In this document: piece after piece, positions 6,934 through 10,721 of the stretch | Layout: every line of letters begins with the position of its first letter | Position numbering within the stretch: the stretch's first letter is position 1 | Origin: Desulfovibrionaceae bacterium UBA6814 | GTDB lineage: Bacteria > Desulfobacterota > Desulfovibrionia > Desulfovibrionales > Desulfovibrionaceae | Assembly: GCA_002452635.1 (NCBI GenBank) | Contig: DKEU01000232.1 | Location: forward strand, 1,716-12,436 | Direction of reading: 5' to 3' | Length of the DNA: 10,721 nt | Made by a program: the position numbers and the translations under genes | Notes under the pieces: model-generated | Database searches by the model: none | What the model was told of the DNA's origin: nothing | What the model saw: only the letters and a program-made list of their open reading frames with translations

Positions 6934-8285
6934 GCGCCCCCCGAGCGGACGCCGACGGCGTCCTCCCCGGCCTTGCGCCACAGGGACATGCGGGCCGCGG
7001 CCAAGCCGGCCAGCAGGCAGAGCAGGGGCTCGAAGGGCAAACGGTACTTGGCGTAGCCCACCGGGCCGGACACGGCCAGCACGTAGGCCACCACCATGGC
7101 CGCGGCCCAGAAGGCCGCCGGCTTGCGCCACAGGGGGCCGAGGCCCAGGAGCTGCACCAGGCGCAGCACGAGGGTCAGGCCGGTCCCGGCCAGGAGGAAG
7201 ACCACGTAGGCCGTGCTCTTGTTGTGGGCCAGAAAGTTCCAGGCCTGCTGCGGAAACCCTGCGCCCGGGGAATCGGAAAAGTGGGTCCAGTCCATCTTCA
7301 GGATATAGGCCAGCTCCACGCTGACCGGGGTGAAGAGGTTCTTCACCGCGCCCCAGAACCAGGCCTTGGCCAGGGACACGGGAGAGGCCGCGCGCAGGTA
7401 GTCAGCGGCAAAGGCCTTGGCCGCCGCGTCCTGGGCGAACGGGTTGTCCCGCACCTCGGGAGGCAGGGCCGCCTGCTTCTCGGCCCAAATGCCGGTGTAC
7501 TTGGCCATGGCCTGCTGCTGGGACAGGCCCTCCTCGTACTGGGCCACCCCGGGCACGATCCAGCCGATGAGATGCGGCGCGCCCTGGCTGGTCAGGCCGG
7601 CGTGGCCGTACAGGGCGGCGTTGCGCGCCAGCCAGGGGGCCAGGACCAGGCCGAAGAGCAGGCAGAACAGGGCCGCGGCCCCCAGCCGGCGGCCGGCGCC
7701 TCCTCCCCCGGGCCGCAACAGCAGGTACGGCGCGGCGAACAGGGGCAGGTACAGGGTGGCCGAGCGCACCAGGGTGCACGCGCCGAAGAGCGCCGCGGCC
7801 CAGCCCAGGTCCCGCATCCGGCCCTGCGCCGCGTGGCGCAGCAGCAGGAACAGGCCCCAGGCGAACAGGGGCATGAACAGGGCCTCGGTGAGGGTCTGGT
7901 TGGCGTACACCGCCAGGTTCAGGGACAGGGCGGCGAAGGCTCCGGCCAGGTTGGCCGCGGTGGCGGACCACAGCCGGCCCATGCGCCACACGGCGTAGAC
8001 GGTCACCCCGCCCAGGAGGTTCTGCACCAGGACGGCGAAGGCCAGGCTGCCGCCCCACCCCACCCCGCACAGGGCCAGGAACAGGGGGTACAGGGGCGTG
8101 CGCTCGGACCCGAAGCCCAGGCCCACATCCAGGTGATTGGCCAGATAGCCGGCCAGGTCCACGTACATCTTCTGGTCCGCAGCCACCAGCAGGTCCGGGC
8201 TGCCGGCCACGGTGGCGAACAGCCAGGCCCGCAGCAGGCACCCCGCGGCCAGGGCCAGGATGAGCACGCGGCGGCTAGGCGGCAC
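6930..8285 (-). CDS. GT-C fold membrane glycosyltransferase (GT39 / PMT_2-like)
   Basis: A 451-residue polytopic protein with 8-11 likely membrane segments. GT-C enzymes transfer a sugar from a polyprenyl-phosphate donor to an acceptor on the outer face of the inner membrane. The first large loop carries acidic residues suited to catalysis (Asp37 and Asp43 in AADQKMYVDLAGYLA), followed by ERTPLYPLFLA (61-71), a form of the usual RPPGYPLFLA motif. APWLARN in the middle corresponds to the PWxxRN motif. KYRLPFEPLLCLLAG near the C-terminus is the typical end motif. The start is taken as GTG at 8285, with a weak GGA upstream, overlapping the preceding gene by 11 bases; GTG at 8267 is an alternative. 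The end overlaps the next gene by 4 bases. Sugar and acceptor (lipid A, O-antigen, protein or other) cannot be told from the sequence. Confidence 0.85.
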   Translation of the reverse strand: MPPSRRVLILALAAGCLLRAWLFATVAGSPDLLVAADQKMYVDLAGYLANHLDVGLGFGSERTPLYPLFLALCGVGWGGSLAFAVLVQNLLGGVTVYAVWRMGRLWSATAANLAGAFAALSLNLAVYANQTLTEALFMPLFAWGLFLLLRHAAQGRMRDLGWAAALFGACTLVRSATLYLPLFAAPYLLLRPGGGGAGRRLGAAALFCLLFGLVLAPWLARNAALYGHAGLTSQGAPHLIGWIVPGVAQYEEGLSQQQAMAKYTGIWAEKQAALPPEVRDNPFAQDAAAKAFAADYLRAASPVSLAKAWFWGAVKNLFTPVSVELAYILKMDWTHFSDSPGAGFPQQAWNFLAHNKSTAYVVFLLAGTGLTLVLRLVQLLGLGPLWRKPAAFWAAAMVVAYVLAVSGPVGYAKYRLPFEPLLCLLAGLAAARMSLWRKAGEDAVGVRSGGA

Positions 8286-9000
8286 GTTCCAGCACCACCA
8301 GGGTTCGGAAGGCCAGGAGCGGGGCCAGGAAGGCCAGGGGCCGCTCCAGGTCGGCCAGGGGCCTTATCCAGGACTCGGGCGCCAGGGTGCGGCCCGAGAA
8401 CCCGCCGGTCAGGGGATAGGACCACAGGGCCAGGCGCTCCCGGTGCAGCAGGCGCAGGGTCGGGAAGCGGCGGGCGAACTGGGCGGCGCGCCTCCAGAAC
8501 AGGGCCGTGGCCACGCCCTGGTTGGAGTCGAAGGGCTCGTCCGAGGACAGGGCGCAGGACTCGTCCAGGGGATCGCAGTCCGGCCGCAGGCCCTCGGGGT
8601 GCAGGAAGCGGTACACGGGCCAGGACAGGGGCGAGACGTAGGGGTCCATGACCAGCACCCGGCCGCCCGGGCGCAAGGCGCGGCCGGCCTCGGCGAAGAA
8701 CCGCGCGGGCCGGGGCAGGTGGTGCAGCACGTCGAAGAGCACCAGGTTGCCCAGGCTGGCGTCGCGCACCGGGAGTTCCTGGGCGTCGCCCACCAGGTCG
8801 GTCCAGGGGGTGGGCAGGATGTCCAGGGTCAGGAGCCCGGGCAGGGCCTCCTTGAGCTGGCCGATGCCCGCGCCCACCTCCAGGCTGGGCCCGGGGGCCA
8901 AGAACCCGCGCATGGCTGCGTGCCAGCGGCCGTACAGGGCGCGCAGGCCCGGCTTGCGGTCCCAGGCCTCGCGCTGGGCGCGGAGAATCGCATCGGACAT
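8275..9000 (-). CDS. Class I SAM-dependent methyltransferase
   Basis: A soluble 241-residue protein with the Methyltransf_11-type Rossmann fold. SAM-binding motif I is SLEVGAGIG (39-47). LDILPTPW follows as the second strand, then GDAQELPV, and NLVLFDVLHHLP with the motif typical of small-molecule methyltransferases. ALRPGGRVLVMDP comes after these. The C-terminal third (WSYPLTGGFSG and following) is not a general motif and may form the acceptor pocket. The ATG at 9000 lies 7 bases past the stop of the fusion gene, with only a weak GGCGGA ahead of it, which suggests coupling. The end overlaps the GT-C gene. Context suggests it methylates a sugar or lipid intermediate of the same pathway. The substrate is unknown, and a quinone or other small-molecule substrate cannot be excluded. 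Confidence 0.85.
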   Translation of the reverse strand: MSDAILRAQREAWDRKPGLRALYGRWHAAMRGFLAPGPSLEVGAGIGQLKEALPGLLTLDILPTPWTDLVGDAQELPVRDASLGNLVLFDVLHHLPRPARFFAEAGRALRPGGRVLVMDPYVSPLSWPVYRFLHPEGLRPDCDPLDESCALSSDEPFDSNQGVATALFWRRAAQFARRFPTLRLLHRERLALWSYPLTGGFSGRTLAPESWIRPLADLERPLAFLAPLLAFRTLVVLERAA

Positions 9001-9007
9001 AATCCGC

Positions 9008-10453
9008 CTAGACGAATTTCAACTTGCGCATGGCGAACACGCACATCTGGAGCAGCAGCCAGCCGTGCCGGAAGCGGCTGATCTGGGTCTCGCCGTAGGT
9101 GCGCGCCCGGTAGCGGATGGGCAGCTCCAGGATCTTCAGGTTGAGCTTGGACGCGCCGAAGAGCAAATCGAAGTCGCCGAAGGGGTCGAAGTCCCCGAAG
9201 TAGGCCCGGCCGTCCACCAGGCGCAGGTAGTTCTCCCGGGAGATGACCTTGGTGCCGCACAGGGTGTCCTTGAGCCGCTGGTTCAGGAGCCAGGTGAAGG
9301 CCAGGCTGAAGAACTTGTTGCCCAGGAGGTTCAGGAAGCGCATGGCCTCGTCCTCCATGGGGTACACCAGGCGCGTGCCGTTGATGAACTCGCCCTTGCC
9401 CGCGGCCAACGCCCGGAAGAACTTGGGCAGGTCCTCGGGCGGGACCGTGAGGTCCGCGTCCAGGATCATGAGGATGTCGCCCTTGGCCGCGGCGAAGCCC
9501 TTGCGCACCGCATCGCCCTTGCCCTTGCCGTCCTGCACCAGGAAGGTGATGTCCCGCTCCGGGTAGGCGGCCATGACCCGCTGGATCTCCTCCGGGGTGC
9601 CGTCCACGGAATGCCCGTCCACGAAGATGATCTCGGTGTGCGCGCCCATGTCCGGGGTGCGCGCCACCGCGGGCTCGATGTTCCCCTTCTCGTTCTTGCA
9701 GGGGATGAGCACGGTGACGGTCTTGCGATTGTCCACGGCCTCGCGGCGCTTCATGCGGGCCACGGTGTAGTTGCACAGGCACAGCTTGCGCACCAGGGGC
9801 AGGCCGGCCAGGAAGTCCAGCACCGGCTGGAGCAGGGGCGCGCGCACGGGCAGCAGCATGCGGCGGTCGCGCTTCACGGCCTCGAAGTCGGCCAGGTTCA
9901 GCAGGTTCTCGATGTCCGAGGGGGAGAGCCAGTTGGCCAGGCGCTGGGGCATCTTGAGCCCCAGGCGCTCGGTGAGCCTCAGCACCGGCTCCCAGACGAA
10001 GTTGTAGTAGCCGATGATGAGCCGGGTCTCGGCGGTGCACAGGGGCCGCAGGTTCTCCAGGCAGGCCTGGATGTCCTCGAAGTGGCCCAGGGCGTCGGAG
10101 AGGATCACGTAGTCGAAGGGGCCCTTCACGGCCTTGCCCTCGGCGTCGGTCCAGGTGGCCGGGTCCTCGGCGTCGCCCACCGCGAAGGTCAGGTGGGGAA
10201 AGGCGGCGCGGGCCTCGGCCAGCATGGCCTCGGAGAAGTCCACGCCCACCCCGTGGGCGGGCTCCACCGCGGCCAGCAGCTCGCCGGTGCCGCAGCCCAG
10301 CTCCAGGACCCGCTTGCCCGCGGGCACCAGGAAGCGGAAATACCGCGCCTGCTGGTCGTGGTAGAAACGGCCCTTGGCCTTCCAGCGCCGGCGCTCGGCG
10401 GCGAACCGGTCGAAATGGGCGCGCACCGCCTCTTTGAACTGGCTCAGTTGCAT
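9008..10453 (-). CDS. Fused class I methyltransferase / GT2 (polyprenyl-phosphate sugar synthase-like) glycosyltransferase
   Basis: This 481-residue protein holds two enzymes. Residues about 1-235 are a class I methyltransferase: motif I VLELGCGTG at 49-57, the acidic SAM ribose ligand Asp72 (GVGVDFSEAM), and FDYVILSDALGHF at 113-125. Residues about 244-481 are a GT2 glycosyltransferase: VTVLIPCKNEKGNI (246-259), IIFVDGHSVDGT (275-286), GKGKGDAVRKGF (309-320) and DxD as Asp332-Ala-Asp334 in LDADLTVPPEDL. KGxGDAxRxGF followed by DADLxxPP is the pattern of DPM1-like enzymes, which attach a sugar to a polyprenyl phosphate. No multi-helix GtrA-like or other membrane tail is present; only a short hydrophobic segment occurs near the end (HGWLLLQMCVFAMR). 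The ATG at 10453 has GAGGA 3 bases upstream. It is the first gene of the five-gene operon. Sugar identity is unknown. Confidence 0.9.
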   Translation of the reverse strand: MQLSQFKEAVRAHFDRFAAERRRWKAKGRFYHDQQARYFRFLVPAGKRVLELGCGTGELLAAVEPAHGVGVDFSEAMLAEARAAFPHLTFAVGDAEDPATWTDAEGKAVKGPFDYVILSDALGHFEDIQACLENLRPLCTAETRLIIGYYNFVWEPVLRLTERLGLKMPQRLANWLSPSDIENLLNLADFEAVKRDRRMLLPVRAPLLQPVLDFLAGLPLVRKLCLCNYTVARMKRREAVDNRKTVTVLIPCKNEKGNIEPAVARTPDMGAHTEIIFVDGHSVDGTPEEIQRVMAAYPERDITFLVQDGKGKGDAVRKGFAAAKGDILMILDADLTVPPEDLPKFFRALAAGKGEFINGTRLVYPMEDEAMRFLNLLGNKFFSLAFTWLLNQRLKDTLCGTKVISRENYLRLVDGRAYFGDFDPFGDFDLLFGASKLNLKILELPIRYRARTYGETQISRFRHGWLLLQMCVFAMRKLKFV

Positions 10454-10477
10454 CGGTCCTCGTGCTCCCTGCGGATG

Positions 10478-10493
10478 CCCGGCTGCCGCCGGG
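10478..10493. repeat. second GC hairpin in the leader of the glycan operon
   Basis: CCCGGC (10478-10483) and GCCGGG (10488-10493) form a 6-bp stem with a 4-base loop. It lies between the transcript-start palindrome and the fusion-gene start codon. An overlapping fold, GCCGCC / GGCGGC at 10485-10497, is also possible. Function is unknown. Confidence 0.35.
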
Positions 10494-10502
10494 CGGCGGA
10501 TT

Positions 10503-10518
10503 CCCGGCCCGGGCCGGG
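10503..10518. repeat. perfect 16-base palindrome at the predicted start of the glycan operon mRNA
   Basis: CCCGGCCCGGGCCGGG begins 7 bases past the predicted -10 box, the same distance as the hairpin of the lon promoter. It can fold as a 6-bp stem with a 4-base loop. No T-run follows, so it is not a good terminator for the helicase gene upstream. A 5'-end stabiliser or an operator are both possible. Confidence 0.5.
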
Positions 10519-10525
10519 TGGCGAG

Positions 10526-10554
10526 GTTCTAAACCAATGGCCGAGTAATGCCAA
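10526..10554 (-). promoter_or_regulatory. sigma-70-type promoter of the glycan/thiD operon
   Basis: On the minus strand TTGGCA (10549-10554, five of six), a 17-base spacer and TAGAAC (10526-10531, four of six). The predicted start is near 10519, giving a leader of about 65 bases before the fusion gene. It lies just past the stop codon of the helicase gene. A sigma-54 reading of TTGGCA was checked and fails because no GC doublet element follows at the right distance. Confidence 0.55.
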
Positions 10555-10560
10555 GCGCGG

Positions 10561-10721
10561 CTACATCTCCGGAGCCATCTCCTGGAGCCGCATCTGCAGG
10601 CAGGTGAAGCGCCTGCGGCCGGTCTCACGCTTGAGGCCCAGGGCCATGGCCTTGCGGGGGCCCACCAGCACCGCCAGCCGCCGCGCCCGGGTGAGCGCGG
10701 TGTAGATGAGGTTGCGCTGCA
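10561..10721 (-). CDS. RecD2-like ATP-dependent DNA helicase, C-terminal end (partial)
   Basis: Only the last 52 codons and the TAG stop (10561-10563) are in the window; the rest lies beyond the right edge. The fragment contains QRNLIYTALTRARRLAVLVG, the helicase motif VI of superfamily 1 enzymes in the form found in RecD and RecD2, where the TALTRAR arginine contacts ATP. The ending (a basic stretch, then RRRFTCLQMRLQEM) agrees with stand-alone RecD2 proteins, whose C-termini end in a similar RRRxTxLxxRL segment. RecD2 works in DNA repair and replication-fork processing. UvrD-type helicases share motif VI, so the exact subfamily is likely but not certain. No clear terminator follows it. Confidence 0.8.
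   Translation of the reverse strand, partial: QRNLIYTALTRARRLAVLVGPRKAMALGLKRETGRRRFTCLQMRLQEMAPEM

Noticed and set aside
6934..7131. Upstream extension of the PF03706 frame
   Set aside because: It overlaps the GT-C gene in another frame and is Gly/Arg-rich; the GTG at 6933 fits the GTGA overlap and begins right before the first membrane helix.
10535..10554. Sigma-54 promoter suggested by TTGGCA after the helicase gene
   Set aside because: No GC doublet element lies at the required -12 spacing, whereas a sigma-70 -10 box fits 17 bases away.
6846..10705. Two long plus-strand open frames (601 and 685 codons) opposite the glycan operon
   Set aside because: Composition is Gly/Gln/Ala/Arg/Pro-rich with no motifs, while the minus strand encodes proteins with intact catalytic motifs.

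Overview
This GC-rich window, with every recognisable gene on the minus strand, looks chromosomal and comes from a high-GC proteobacterium. My best guess is a sulfate reducer of the Desulfovibrio group (Desulfobacterota). That guess rests on gene order, base composition and the look of one intergenic palindrome, not on any search. No phage, transposon, CRISPR or plasmid genes are visible.

Read in the direction of transcription (high to low coordinates), the window opens with the last 52 codons of a RecD2-like helicase. A five-gene run follows: a methyltransferase/GT2 glycosyltransferase fusion, a second methyltransferase, a GT-C membrane glycosyltransferase, a PF03706-type multi-spanning membrane protein, and the thiamine gene thiD. 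The genes are joined by gaps or overlaps of 7, -11, -4 and -4 bases, so they are almost certainly one operon. The first four form a plausible minimal pathway: make a polyprenyl-phosphate sugar, move it across the inner membrane, and use it to glycosylate something outside, with methylation steps. ThiD sits at the end with no obvious functional link.

Next comes a tRNA-Leu(UAG) gene with its own promoter, then the classic protein quality-control cluster tig, clpP, clpX and lon. Trigger factor folds nascent chains, ClpXP unfolds and degrades proteins, and Lon degrades damaged ones. A good terminator separates tig from clpP. clpP and clpX are 6 bases apart and probably translationally coupled. 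lon has its own promoter and is cut by the window edge after 402 codons.

The less ordinary material is regulatory or structural. There is a long imperfect palindrome of about 126 bases that touches the clpX stop codon, and an 8+8 inverted repeat with a 9-base spacer enclosing the lon -35 box. GC hairpins begin at the predicted transcription start of two promoters, with a third slightly further on. No gene-free stretch exceeds 300 bases; the longest is the lon-clpX gap of 251 bases, which holds the features just named.
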